DNA from: Polytrichum commune
Taxonomy: Eukaryota > Streptophyta > Polytrichopsida > Polytrichales > Polytrichaceae
Direction: 5' to 3'
DNA: 64,000 nt
Assembly: GCA_950295325.1 (NCBI GenBank)
Contig: OX485804.1
Span: 6,016,001-6,080,000, forward strand
The notes beneath the pieces were generated by a model. The model worked only from the letters and a program-made list of their open reading frames with translations, made no database searches and was not told the DNA's origin. Shown in pieces: positions 49,799 to 60,085 of the stretch (positions within the stretch are counted from its first letter, which is position 1; every line of letters starts with the position of its first letter). Position numbers and translations under genes: made by a program.

Positions 49799-50335
49799 GG
49801 CCTACATTGGGTGCCCATACCCATGCCCATGCCCACCCATGCCCATGGGTTTTGAGTGGGCATGGGTGCGATATTATTGTTCATGGGTGGGCATGGGTGC
49901 GATATTATTGTTCATGGGTGGGCATGGGTTCGATATTATAATGGGTGGGCATGGGTGATCATGAGATCATTGCAGCGGTGAGCTTAGCATTGCCAATGAA
50001 TCGGGATACCACTGCTAAATTTAGTATTCTCTTGTGGTGGAAGCTAAAAGGAGCCCCCACATTCCCCATCATGTCGCGCGTGGCGCGTTCGGTTTTGTGC
50101 ATCCCTGCATCCAACTCCAAATCGGAGTCAAACTTCTCGGATGCAGGGAATACGCTAACCAAGAAGCGCTCCGGGCTTAAGCCAACGATAGTGAACAACC
50201 TTTTATTTGTCCGATCCAACCAAGACTTGGTGTAGGCGGGTGATGCACATTACACAATTTTTTTAATACATGGGCGCAATTTGAATAGCATGGGTGGGCA
50301 TGGTTTGGGTATGGGTGAAATTTAAAGGAAAATGT
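49799..50335 (+). mobile_element. hAT transposon relic with CCCATG-rich ends
   Basis: The left flank (about 49808-49960) consists of repeated GCCCATG / CATGGGTGGGCATGGGT motifs, including three near-copies of a ~34-bp unit with CGATATTATTGTTCATGG. The right flank (about 50285-50325) has the same motifs. Clusters of a short motif near both ends are typical of hAT subterminal regions. The interior is the transposase tail described separately. Exact ends and an 8-bp target duplication could not be fixed by eye. Confidence 0.5.
49960..50235 (+). pseudogene. hAT transposase C-terminal dimerisation domain only
   Basis: The open frame carries WWKLKGAPTFPIMSRVAR, then the SVLCIPASNSKSESNFSDAG block, then KRSGLKPTIVNNLLFVRSN. 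This is the conserved tail (Dimer_Tnp_hAT type) of hAT transposases. The DDE catalytic part is missing, so this is an internally deleted remnant. The ORF is intact over the remaining part. Confidence 0.85.
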
Positions 50336-51310
50336 TGGGCTCTGGTTCTTACTAAAAAAAGGTTCTTGTTGCTCTAGCTCCCCCATGCACCGCCAATTCT
50401 ATATGTACATAACACATACATGTAAGAAGACACAAGGATTCACATTTTGGTTGTTTAAGAAAAAAACGTCAAGCATGTTGTCGCATTACTCCAAAAAATT
50501 GAAATATTAATTATCTTGAAATGGATAAATAACACTCACAAGGGTTATTTCAACCATATGTATGTGAATCTCTTCAACTCTCCACAAAACATCAATCTTG
50601 ATTAAAGTGCATGACATTATTCAACATTGTTTGAACCCCAAAAAGTTTAAGGCACTTTAATGCCAATATAAAGATGTCATGTTGCAAGTATACATATCCG
50701 CTCTAAGACACTCCTAAGGACTTCATGAAATGGGAATCGTTTTGTTTACTAAAAGGCGAGCATATCTTAAACGGACACTGTTAGCTCTACACAAACTTCT
50801 TGTATGATATGAAATACACAATTAGTGCAAGATGATTAGCAGATCCAAACGGTGCCAGTAGCCACATTCCTCATAATTCTTGGAGCTCATTTGATAATCA
50901 TCTTGATAATTATCAAGTGAAGATTCTCATTCTCTCTAAATGATTGTATTGAGGTCCTCTCAATTATGTTGACTTTTGAACCTAGAATGGTAACCTTTTA
51001 TGTGTATAGTCCAATCTCTTTTAAGCATAATATGCCTTTTTGATGTCCGTTCTTAGATCCACACCTAACCACACTCCATTCAATTTAAGTGTCCATTTGA
51101 GATGAGCGACCGAATTAGGTGTACTTAGCTTAGACAAAAGGAGAACAAATAGGCTTCATAACACTATGAATAATATTTCTCCAAAGATACAAGGGCCCAT
51201 TGCACAAAATTGGTGGTAGTAAACTCTAACAAATAATGTGATGCTTTGAAAAGTGGATGTGAGGTTGTTGTGCTATTTTGGCATACCATTTGAGCTCGTA
51301 GCCAACCCCC
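50336..51310. other. Intergenic; contains an inverted R1 repeat copy
   Basis: At about 50965-51125 the minus strand shows R1 markers (GTGTGGTTAGGTGTGGATCT, AAGAACGGACATC, AAAAGAGATTGGACTA). Nothing else is recognised. Confidence 0.5.
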
Positions 51311-51539
51311 CACTACGATGTTTATGGTAGTTAGTGTCACTTACTATTTGGAGTTACGTTGTGCTACAATTTTTTACAATAGATCTCATTCTTTAACCAA
51401 CAATGTTCAAATTGGTTGTTTGGATACTATATAACAACAACATCTACACTTGGTAAAACATTACATTACCAATAAAATGTTATAGCAATGCGTAACTCCA
51501 AATAGTAAGCAACACTAAGTACCATAAAAGGTGTAGTGG
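51311..51539. mobile_element. CACTA-like MITE, copy 4 (complete)
   Basis: The element starts CACTACGATGTTTATGGTAG and ends CCATAAAAGGTGTAGTG. The ends are inverted repeats of about 45 bp that also include ACTTACTATTTGGAGTTACG on the left and its complement on the right. Length is about 229 bp. CACTA...TAGTG termini are those of the CACTA (En/Spm) superfamily. No clear 3-bp target duplication is left. Confidence 0.7.
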
Positions 51540-52063
51540 CCATTTCTTTCCAATATATTATATAATTTTTTGTCGAATATCATACATGTCAAGTAGACAT
51601 ATGTTACAATGAGATTGGACTATGTGCTTAGAGATACATTATTATTTTATATTCTACAATTCAACATGAAAGCAACGTATAAAAATGATGGGCTACAACA
51701 TGTTATAAGGAGTCCAATGCTTCATTTTATTTGATTTTTTCAACAAAAACTAATCCTTTAAAGTGGAAAGGAAAATATTTCACATAACCTTTAGAAGAAG
51801 AAAAATTTATAAAATGAAGGCAATGTAAAAATAAGCGGTTCATTTATATGTGCCCTTGGGTTTTTACCCTAACATACCTTCAAGGGAACCTCTTATTATA
51901 TCCACCAACCAGTCCAAGGCTCGGTGTTCCAAGTTCAGGTTTTAGGGTTCAATCCGGGTTCAATTCAAGGGCTTGAGGGTAAGTGTAATCCGACATTTAT
52001 TTGAGAATTATTTTGTGTCACACTGGCTATCAACTTACGGGTACAAGGTCAGGCTATGCACTA

Positions 52064-52671
52064 CAGTAACCTCCCGCTTAAGTACGCAACTTGAACATGC
52101 GCAGTTTGTGCGTACTTACCTGGTAGGTGCGTACTTTAGGGTTTCCCAAAATGCTTGTGTTTCGCTATAGTTGGTAGGTGCGTACTTTAGGATTTAGGGT
52201 TTCCCAAATCGCTTGTGTTTCGCTACAATGTCGAAGAAACCAAACGGAAAGCGTCCCAATGAGCATCAACGTTGTGAAATCATCTTGAAGCTTAGCAAAA
52301 CAAATACTCCGAGTAAAAGGGCTCTAGCCCGAGAGTACATCGTTAGTGAAGGCGATGTTAACACTCAGGAACTGAATGTCAGTTTAGAAAATGGAGTTAT
52401 ATTTTAGGGTTTTGACTCTCTTTATAAGCAGGTTCTTGACATTGAGGATTAGCTTCTCTGCCTTGAAGTTTAAACAGAAGCAAAGGAAACATTTGATGGC
52501 CTTAAGAAATCGTTTGAATCATTTCAGAGCAAGATCTGAGCGGTCGGCCTCAAAGCCAAATGCAAAAACTTCAAAACTTATGCCAAATGACGATTCACGA
52601 CATGTTCAACTAAGAAATCTTGAACCCTAAATTTTTTGCCAAAAAATGCATACTTAAGCGGGAGGTTACTG
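52064..52671 (+). mobile_element. pogo/Tigger-like DNA transposon, internally deleted
   Basis: Perfect 21-bp terminal inverted repeats: 52064-52084 starts CAGTAACCTCCCGCTTAAGT, and 52651-52671 is its reverse complement. Each end is flanked by TA, the target duplication of the Tc1/mariner/pogo superfamily. Two GGTAGGTGCGTACTTTAGG-type repeats lie inside the left end (about 52120 and 52170). At 608 bp it is far too short for a full transposase. Confidence 0.85.
52228..52407 (+). pseudogene. pogo-type transposase N-terminal helix-turn-helix remnant
   Basis: The ATG at 52228 opens a short frame beginning MSKKPNGKRPNEHQRCEIIL, followed by PSKRALAREYIVSEGDV. This fits the CENP-B/Tigger DNA-binding head (a lysine/arginine-rich start, then helices with S-K-R-A-x-A-R-E-Y). 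The frame stops at 52405-52407, before any catalytic DDE region. Codons after the HTH bear no family resemblance. Confidence 0.65.
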
Positions 52672-52878
52672 TATCCTGCAGACATGAAAGTTATACCCTC
52701 ATTTGCTAGCCGAGGAGGTAAGAATTTTTTTAAATAAAATTTTAAGTCTTTTGCAGAAGGCGAAGAAATCAACCCCCACCTTGTTTCCATTCGGTATCCA
52801 CCAAGCGGTGCGGCATGCATTTTAGATCAACAGTAGCTTATGCGTATCATTACCACATCGCTGAAGCAGATGGCAGTT

Positions 52879-53133
52879 GCAGGCATGTATCGTTTAATTG
52901 CAGGCATGTATCATTTGATCGCAGGCATGTATCGATTGATCGTCGCAGGCATGTATCGATTGATGGTAGGCATGTATCGATTGATTGCAGGCATGTATCG
53001 TTTGATTGCAGGCATGTATCGATTGATCGCAGGCATGTATCGTTTGATTGCAGGCATGTATCGATTGATCGCAGGCATGTATCGATTGATTGCAGGCATG
53101 TATCGTTTGATTGCAGGCTGCTTATTGCAAGGG
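52879..53133. repeat. 21-bp minisatellite, 11 full units plus a partial one
   Basis: The unit is GCAGGCATGTATCGATTGAT plus one base. Copies start at 52879, 52900, 52921 (24 bp), 52945, 52966, 52987, 53008, 53029, 53050, 53071 and 53092, with a partial one at 53113. CGATTG and CGTTTG variants alternate. Because the unit is a multiple of three and lacks stops in several frames, long repetitive open frames appear on both strands. Confidence 0.95.
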
Positions 53134-54129
53134 TGTTTGAAGGTGCTACCACTCGGAAGCAGCTCACGACGATGACGACAACAGCTCGCGTTGCGGACGA
53201 GAGTGGTTGTAGTTAACAACATCGATAGGATCGGGGCATGGTGTGTGCGCACAGCCACCCACGGTTCTCGATCTACTGTTGCTGGTTGGAGCATGATCGT
53301 GTCTGGCTTGACGCATAATTAAAATGACATGACAGAGACTGATGACGGAAATTCTACAACTGAGTCATGGAGCAGAACTGCATGTGATTACAAGCATAAG
53401 CAGATGGATGCCTCCTCACAACACGTGGCATGCCACAATCAACGCGTGATGAATATGGGTTCATGGCTCGCCGGTTTTAATCAAACTATGTGTGTGTGTC
53501 TGTGACAAACAATCGCGCATATTCCCAACCCATGTGAGGCAAGTACATTACTATGGATCAGGGCTCGCTCGGGGAGAACCGGCGGCTAGTTACAGATGAA
53601 CCAGTTGAGTTTGAGAAATAACTGGTTGAAGTTCAAGACTTCAGGAGAATTACCGAACAGTTTAGAGGAATCTATGGAATGTACCTCAATTGAATAAAGA
53701 AAAACCGGATGATTTCATCATGTAACCGGTTGGATTTAGAATCACTAGGATCTTGACCGACTATGCCCAAAAACTTCCCGGGCACTGCTATGGAGACCCC
53801 GTCAAGAAGGGTTGGAGAGTCATGTGGAACGAGGATGCTCGCAATGTGAGGCAGATTGGAGACATGGGGGACATGTGTGTTTGGGATTACATGCACTCAC
53901 CTGTGGCATGAATGTTGATTTGCAAGTGAGATCACGTGACTTAAGATCACAGTGACTTGTGGATTGGAGAGTAATATCGGACAATGAGATTGTGGAAGGG
54001 ACTGAAGTTGCACCTGAAAACTTGTTCGAGCAATACGAGTTAGGAAGCGCATCGGATCATAACTTGTGATGGGTTTGGATGCAGATATACGATCGATGTG
54101 AGCTACAGTGTAGTCGATTCGATACATTG
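53134..54129. other. Intergenic, no gene recognised
   Basis: Short open frames (53672-53896 and 53897-54127, minus) show no known domain. Repeated AACCGG / CCGGTT motifs are scattered through about 53570-53730. Confidence 0.35.
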
Positions 54130-54688
54130 AGGGGCTTTGTCATTCTGAAATGGAACTTAAATCAGCGTTTTATTTGTAGTGTGTTTGTTTTCTAATAGTT
54201 TAGTTGATGCCTTCTATTTCCACAAGTATTTATGAACATTCCAACCAATAAAAGTGTGATTGAGTGTTATTAAGTCTAATTAATCCTAATTAAGCCCAAT
54301 TAAATCAGAAAGTATGCTTACCAGAGTAATTAAGCCTCATTAATTATAAAAATGCACTGACTGGAATTAATCAGGATTTAATTCAGATATGAGGAATGCA
54401 TGTACTTACTTACACTTGCTTAGGCTCCATTATGCATAATTAGGCTAAATGCACTTACTTGCACTTAATCAGGCTCAGTTAGTTTGAATGTGTATGAATA
54501 CTTGTAGAAACCCAGGCCTTGTGCTCAATTACCTTCTAATACGATTATTTAGACTTGATTACATTTAATCACACTTAATTAGTTGGAATGTGTATGAATA
54601 CTTTTGTGAAAGTAAAAGGTATTAACTAGACTATTGTAAAATAAACACATTAAGAATTTAAGTTCCATTTTAGAATGACAAAGCCCCT
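54130..54688. mobile_element. TIR element (MITE-like), 559 bp
   Basis: Inverted terminal repeats of about 33 bp: left 54130-54162 begins AGGGGCTTTGTCATTCTGAA, and right 54656-54688 is its complement with one or two mismatches. The interior has no coding capacity but carries repeated AATTAAGCC / TTAGGC motifs. I could not identify a target duplication, so the superfamily is open. Confidence 0.75.
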
Positions 54689-54889
54689 TTCAATGGTAAG
54701 TCACAATAATATAACCTCATTGCTAATGAGGCTTTTGCAATGTTTTTGACTTCCAAGTTAATTACATGCTTTATTGATGGCTTCACTTCGAAAAGGAAAT
54801 CCCAATGAATTGGTCAATTACTCAATGAATTGCTCATTTATTCAATGCAAGTGAACATATATATTGGATTTTGAACCAAACATCCACTA

Positions 54890-55680
54890 CAGAAACCAAC
54901 CACTACCCGTCTTACACCAAAACAAATCATAAGTATATTTAGGCATACAATTAGTACCATCATTAAAATGGAAACTCCAAACACACATCACCACAACCAA
55001 AATGATAAACCAATGCAAATTACTAACAAACTGCCCAGCTACAATCAAACAAAAAATAAGTATGGTAAACACTGTCATCAGAGCCGGTATAGCATATAGC
55101 TTTTATGCAGTCTCATACTCAATGTCAGCTATCAAAATATTAGACAAAAAAATTATAGGAATCCAAAAAGTAATATGTGGTCTACCTAAATGTACAGCAA
55201 ACATAATAACCCAACTACCACACGACTTGTTTGGACTAGAAGCCTTCTCATTAAAAAATGCCTACCTAAGATGTATTAGCGAACAACTCAGAAATACACT
55301 TAATGATCCCGGCAGACTTGGCATAATATACAAAGGACTTATATAACATATCTTTGCAAAATATGGAGGCGCATAAGACATACAAAGAATCAAATACTAC
55401 GACTGCACAAGATCACCTACAACACGAACACTATTTCTTATGGGAAAAAAGGAGGAGCTCACCTCAAAAGCATAGAAACAAATTTCCAGCTCCATACAAC
55501 TGAACTTGAAACAGAATGGAAATCCCAGACCAAATTCGTACTACGACAACTAAACAAAGAACTATCTCTTAAATTACTATATAAACTCCTAACACTAAAC
55601 ATACAAAAAAATAAAACACATTTCTCTTCCCAATGGCACACACTTAATGTCACCAACAGACTTTCAAACCTACTATAAAA
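54890..55680 (+). pseudogene. LINE reverse transcriptase, C-terminal (thumb) remnant
   Basis: Residues SLKWKLQTHITTTKMINQ, then ISMVNTVIRAGIAYSFYAVS, then KIIGIQKVICGLPK match the part of RT after the catalytic palm in plant LINEs. The catalytic YADD box would lie upstream of the truncation and is missing. The frame closes at 55344 and the following 300 bases carry stops and at least one frame change. Confidence 0.7.
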
Positions 55681-55697
55681 CCCCGACAAAACTAATA

Positions 55698-57503
55698 AAA
55701 AACGCACTACACATAGCAGAACAATTTTTCTGCCAACAAAGTTGTAACCAAAACTGTCCAATCCAATGTAATAGACACCCACAAGCCCGCACACTCTAAG
55801 AAAAATACATATCAGATAATAGAGAATTACTACCCAGAATCTTGGACAACCCCTTACACCCGCCACCAACACAACAACCCCAACAACCAAACCCACCCCC
55901 CAACATAACAAATAACCCAATCAAATTCCCCATATACAACATACTAAACCACAGAGCAAACATAACGAAAGACAAATATAAAATAACAAAAAAATTTAAC
56001 ACATACCTACGCCAATGGTCACTCCAAAACAACGCAATATACTGCAAGTGGATGCCACAAAAAGAACTATTCCCACCAAAACATCCCTTAGTAATCGAAC
56101 ACAACATAAACCTACTAAAAGAATATTATACAAGACAACAACACAACCACTACAACAAACTAATACATACCCATATAACCCCCATACAAACCAAAGACCC
56201 AAGATTCATACCACCACCTACAATAACATCACACACCCAAATATCAATAATAGAATGCAACCCAGAAAGAAACATTAATACAACGAAACATATTATACAA
56301 ACACAAAACGAAATAACACACATATACGAAGACACAGGGAGATATCTCATAACCATCCCAACCACCAGACTAAATTGGCTATGGCAACAATACAACAAAG
56401 ACACCTACAAAACATACGGCCTAATACCACCTCCACAACCATTTGAAACTGAAGTAGTCTGGCTATATCAAAGATATAACTCTAAAATACCAAAAAAAGA
56501 TCCACTTAAAACATCTCCATACATTCTCCCACAAAAACTCCTTGACTCCATTACAAAAGCATTTAACATTTCACACTCCTACTTCTCTTCACCAATAACA
56601 TGCTCTACACATATTACAAAATATTTCTCACCATTCACCAGAGATAAAAATTTTGGATCATTAGGCACCGCTTTCCAATACAAATGGCACGGAATTGGCT
56701 ATGCCCACCCACAAAACAAAGAAATGACTCAACAAGCAATACACTAGGCACGCCTAGTAGCCAGAAATGACCCAGACACCGTCACACTAATAGTCACACC
56801 AGACACAAATTGGTATCAAAACTACTCACCACATACAGGACCGTTCTCAGACACACATGTCCTAGCCCATTTCGCCGCAGATACCATTACATACGACGTA
56901 CCAACAAACCCTCAAAACCTCAATAAACCACAAATAGAACCATTAGCAATACCTATACTTTGCATCCACCACCAACACAATAATTTTGGTACTCCCAACC
57001 AAATAGACACAATCAAAACAACAATAGAAAACCTATAAATAGCACAAAATCATATACAAACAACCCCACCCACACCAAACAATACACCCGTAAACAAGAA
57101 CACTAAATGGAACAAACTACTCTACCCACCACATAATAACCCATCAATTACACCCATACCACCAATACCAAACTACGAAACCCAACACACATTAAAATTC
57201 CTACCACAATATAGCTATTACACAGACGGTTCGTTTATCCCACCCATGAAAGCTAATGACGGGCATTGGAAGAAAGAAAAAGTTGGATATGGTATCTATA
57301 ACCCAACGAAAATAGACATACGTATATCAAAAAGACTGTCCGGCCTACAAACCAACTTTAGAGCCGAATTAATGGCCATACACAAAACCCTCAAAATAAT
57401 CACAACCAAATACCCGAACGAACCTGCACACATATTTACAGACTGTCTAAATTGCCTATATGTAATCAACACACTAATAAAACACCCAACTCATCATAAT
57501 TAA
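55698..57503 (+). pseudogene. LINE ORF central part with methyltransferase-like region and first half of RNase H
   Basis: One frame runs from about 55698 to 57503, interrupted by in-frame stops at 55797, 56745 (TAG where Trp is likely) and 57036. It opens with a C-x3-C-x3-C-like cluster (FFCQQSCNQNCPIQCNRH), then a Pro/Gln linker. Next comes a region at about 56560-56910 with SPF-RDKNFGSLG, GIGYAHPQNKE and VTLIVTPDTNWYQ blocks that resemble a phage Dam-type adenine methyltransferase with the NPPY-type motif changed. RNase H begins at YYTDGSF (Asp codon at 57225), then FRAELMAI and IFTDCLN. Confidence 0.7.
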
Positions 57504-57534
57504 TAACCATGCTGACAAAATCATACTGACATCT

Positions 57535-58461
57535 ATGGTTGAAATGTTAAAAAACCGAACACAACCCACTACGATATATAAAGTAAAAGCACACATACAC
57601 ATTGACGGAAATGAACAAGCTGACCAACTTGCAAAGCAAGGCACTAAAAAGCAATATAGATTTGTTGCCAAAACATATGAATTTGCACATATCACACCAT
57701 ACTACTTCCAAAAAGACACATGGCCGGGACCCAACAAAAAACATGACAAAGGCCCAGTCCGATGCCTTAAAACATACCTCACTAAACACGATAGAGATAA
57801 CAACCTAAAAAAATTGGCAATACAATTTCCCAACATTAACAAATGGACAACAAATCCAGACATAGACAACGAAATATCTAATCACTTCTGGTCTAACCCC
57901 ATAATAACAGATTCACAAAAGACTAATATCCTAAAATTCCGTACCAGACAATATATGGGTAACGCTAGAAAACAACTATTCTTTGGCAGAGAAAGATTCC
58001 CATCCATTACATGCCCAATCTGTAACTCACCAGATGCGGACACATGGCTACACGTACTATTAAAATGCAACCAACATCACATACACGTCCTCAGAACCAA
58101 AAGACATAACAAAGCAGTATGGGAATTAAAAAAACTAATTCTATCATCACGAAAGTCAAGATGCTACACCCTCATGAACGCAGGAACATTTAACAACAAC
58201 CCACAAGAAAATACAGTCCCAACATGGCTTCTAACATGTACATGTACACAACAAAGATGCCACTGCAACGCTAGACTCAAACCTGACCTTCTATGTATAA
58301 AAGAACTCCCGCACCAAAGCACCCCACCACCACATCCAACCAACAACCTAATGGTACAATTCATCGAATTTATATACACTAATGATAGATTCTCACAAGA
58401 TACAATCAACAACAAAATCCAAAAATACCAACCATTAATTAACGACATCACCCAACAATGA
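57535..58461 (+). pseudogene. LINE ORF end: RNase H second half and C-terminal Cys/His segment
   Basis: Follows the previous part after a 4-nt insertion at about 57502-57507 that shifts the frame. It carries the last RNase H acidic site (HIDGNEQADQLAKQ), then a CPICNSPDADTWLHVLLKC motif (a C-x2-C-x11-H-x5-C zinc-binding pattern), then CTCTQQRCHCNARLKPD and a tail YQPLINDITQQ. It ends in a normal stop at 58459-58461. The antisense open frames here are shadows. Confidence 0.8.
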
Positions 58462-58703
58462 TGGAAAGTAGACCCACTTATAGTCATAACAACAGGAGCT
58501 AGAGGAACCACGCACATCCCATCAGTGAAACAACTTGAACAAACATTTAAAAATACCCGAAAACAATGTTAAAAATACATTCAAAGCAATAAACACTATT
58601 GCCATATAATTCGCTAGTTCAATCCTCCTACACAAGAGACGTATTGAAAACAATCAAAGAATCCCCACAGAATAAATGAGCCAAGACAAAGAAAACAAAT
58701 AAA

Positions 58704-59296
58704 GACATAAATAGCGGTTTTTGCAAAAAACATACTTAGAGGTAAAATGTTTTTACATAAATAGCGGTTTTTGCAAAAAACATACTCAGAGGTAAAATGT
58801 TTTTACATAAATAGCGGTTCTTGCAAAAAACATACCCAGAGGTAAAATGTTTTTACATAAATAGCGGTTTAAAAAAAAAAAACACACTCAGAGGTAAAAC
58901 ATTTTTACATAAATAGCGGTTTTTGCAAAAAATATACTTAGAGGTAAAATATTTTACATAAATAGCGGTTTTTGCAAAAAACGTACTTAGAGGTAAAATG
59001 TTTTTACATAAATAGCGGTTTTTGCAAAAAAACATACTCAGAGGTCAAATATTTTTACATAAATAGCGGTTTTTGCAAAAAACATACTCAGAGGTAAAAC
59101 GTTTTTACATAAATAACGGTTTTTGCAAAAAACGTACTCAGAGGTAAAACGTTTTTACATAAATAACGGTTTTTGCAAAAAACGTACTTAGAGATTAAAT
59201 TTTTTACATAAATAGCGGTTTTTGCAAAAAATATACTTAGAGGTAAAATGTTTTTATATAAATAGCGGTTTTTGCAAAAAACATACTCAGAGGTAA
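58704..59296 (+). repeat. 50-bp satellite, 12 tandem units
   Basis: The unit is ACATAAATAGCGGTTTTTGC followed by AAAAAACATACTCAGAGGTA and AAATGTTTTT. Spacing is 49-52 bp. Units differ at a few positions (CATACT/CGTACT, TCAGAGG/TTAGAGG, AGCGG/AACGG). It starts less than 30 bp after the end of the LINE tail. Confidence 0.95.
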
Positions 59297-59739
59297 TTTA
59301 CAACATATTACAAAAGTAAAAAACAGTAATGGAGTAGACATAAGAGCAAAAGATGCGAAGGCGAATATCACAATAATGAGGTTGAAGAGGCATGTTCCAT
59401 CCAACCCTAGGGCTTATATATTACATACAACTATGAGTCAAGACTCCTTTCAACTGGTAGTTCCAAATATCTTAACCATAGTGGTTTAAATTTGGTTGCT
59501 AAAATATTCAATTAATTATAATTATATATAATTAATTAAAAGTTGAACGCAACATGTTCATAACTATATATAATTAAAATTTTCAATAATATAGCTCTCA
59601 AGCAACTTGGACACCTTTTCTGCCTAATAATTAGTAATTAAAGTGTAAAAATAAGTTACGTAACCCAAAAAATAATAAATTTTAAAAATTGGCTAGTGAT
59701 TAAAGAAGTCATTTAAGAAACAAACATACTTGACTAGAT
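59297..59739. other. AT-rich intergenic stretch
   Basis: No gene. Palindromic TAATTA / ATATATAATTAA-type runs occupy about 59508-59580. Confidence 0.4.
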
Positions 59740-60085
59740 ACATATAATATATGTAACTATATATGTGTAACTATAGTTAACATCCACATTAACTTCGAAT
59801 GGATAACATCCACATTAAAATGGAATGGACCAAAAATTAAAAGGACCAAATAGACCAAGACTTAGTAATGTATAACTATAGTTAACATCCACATTAAAAT
59901 AGAATAGAGCAAAAATAGAAAAGACCAAATAGACCAATAACTAGTAACGCATAACTACAGTTAACATCCACATTAACATAGAATGGACCAAAGATAAAAC
60001 CAAATACACCCAAGAATTAGTAACGTTCAAGTGTGAATGCAAAGTGGTTAGGAAATTTGCTCTTGAAACAACGAACTTGATGCAT
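59740..60085 (+). repeat. Three ~65-100-bp tandem units, relative of 18025-18210
   Basis: Units near 59765, 59872 and 59950 each read like ATAACTATAGTTAACATCCA then CATTAA, then AATGGACCAAA. The last runs on into sequence that matches the inverted copy at 18025. No coding content. Confidence 0.65.

Larger units (their letters stand above)
54890..58677 (+). mobile_element. 5'-truncated LINE (non-LTR retrotransposon)
   Basis: A long plus-strand coding relic that begins inside the reverse transcriptase region (YLGIQLVPSLKWKLQTHITT at about 54930). It continues through a zinc-knuckle-like Cys cluster (about 55725-55790), a central region, an RNase H domain (57216-57630) and a conserved C-terminal Cys/His segment (58010-58270), to a 3' tail that ends near 58677. 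The start of the ORF, the endonuclease and most of RT are absent. A second, inverted 3' fragment is at 45421-45845. The A/C-rich codon use is very different from the host genes. Confidence 0.85.

Noticed and set aside
52850-53294. Long open frames on both strands over the 21-bp minisatellite
   Set aside because: They exist only because the unit length is a multiple of three and lacks stops. No start context or domain supports a protein.
55459-56404. Minus-strand open frames with many Cys, Val and Leu
   Set aside because: They are antisense shadows of the A/C-rich LINE coding strand, which carries the recognisable RT and RNase H motifs.
58704-59296. CRISPR-like array of regular ~50-bp repeats
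   Set aside because: The whole unit repeats without unique spacers and there are no cas genes. The context is plant nuclear DNA next to a LINE, so it is a satellite.
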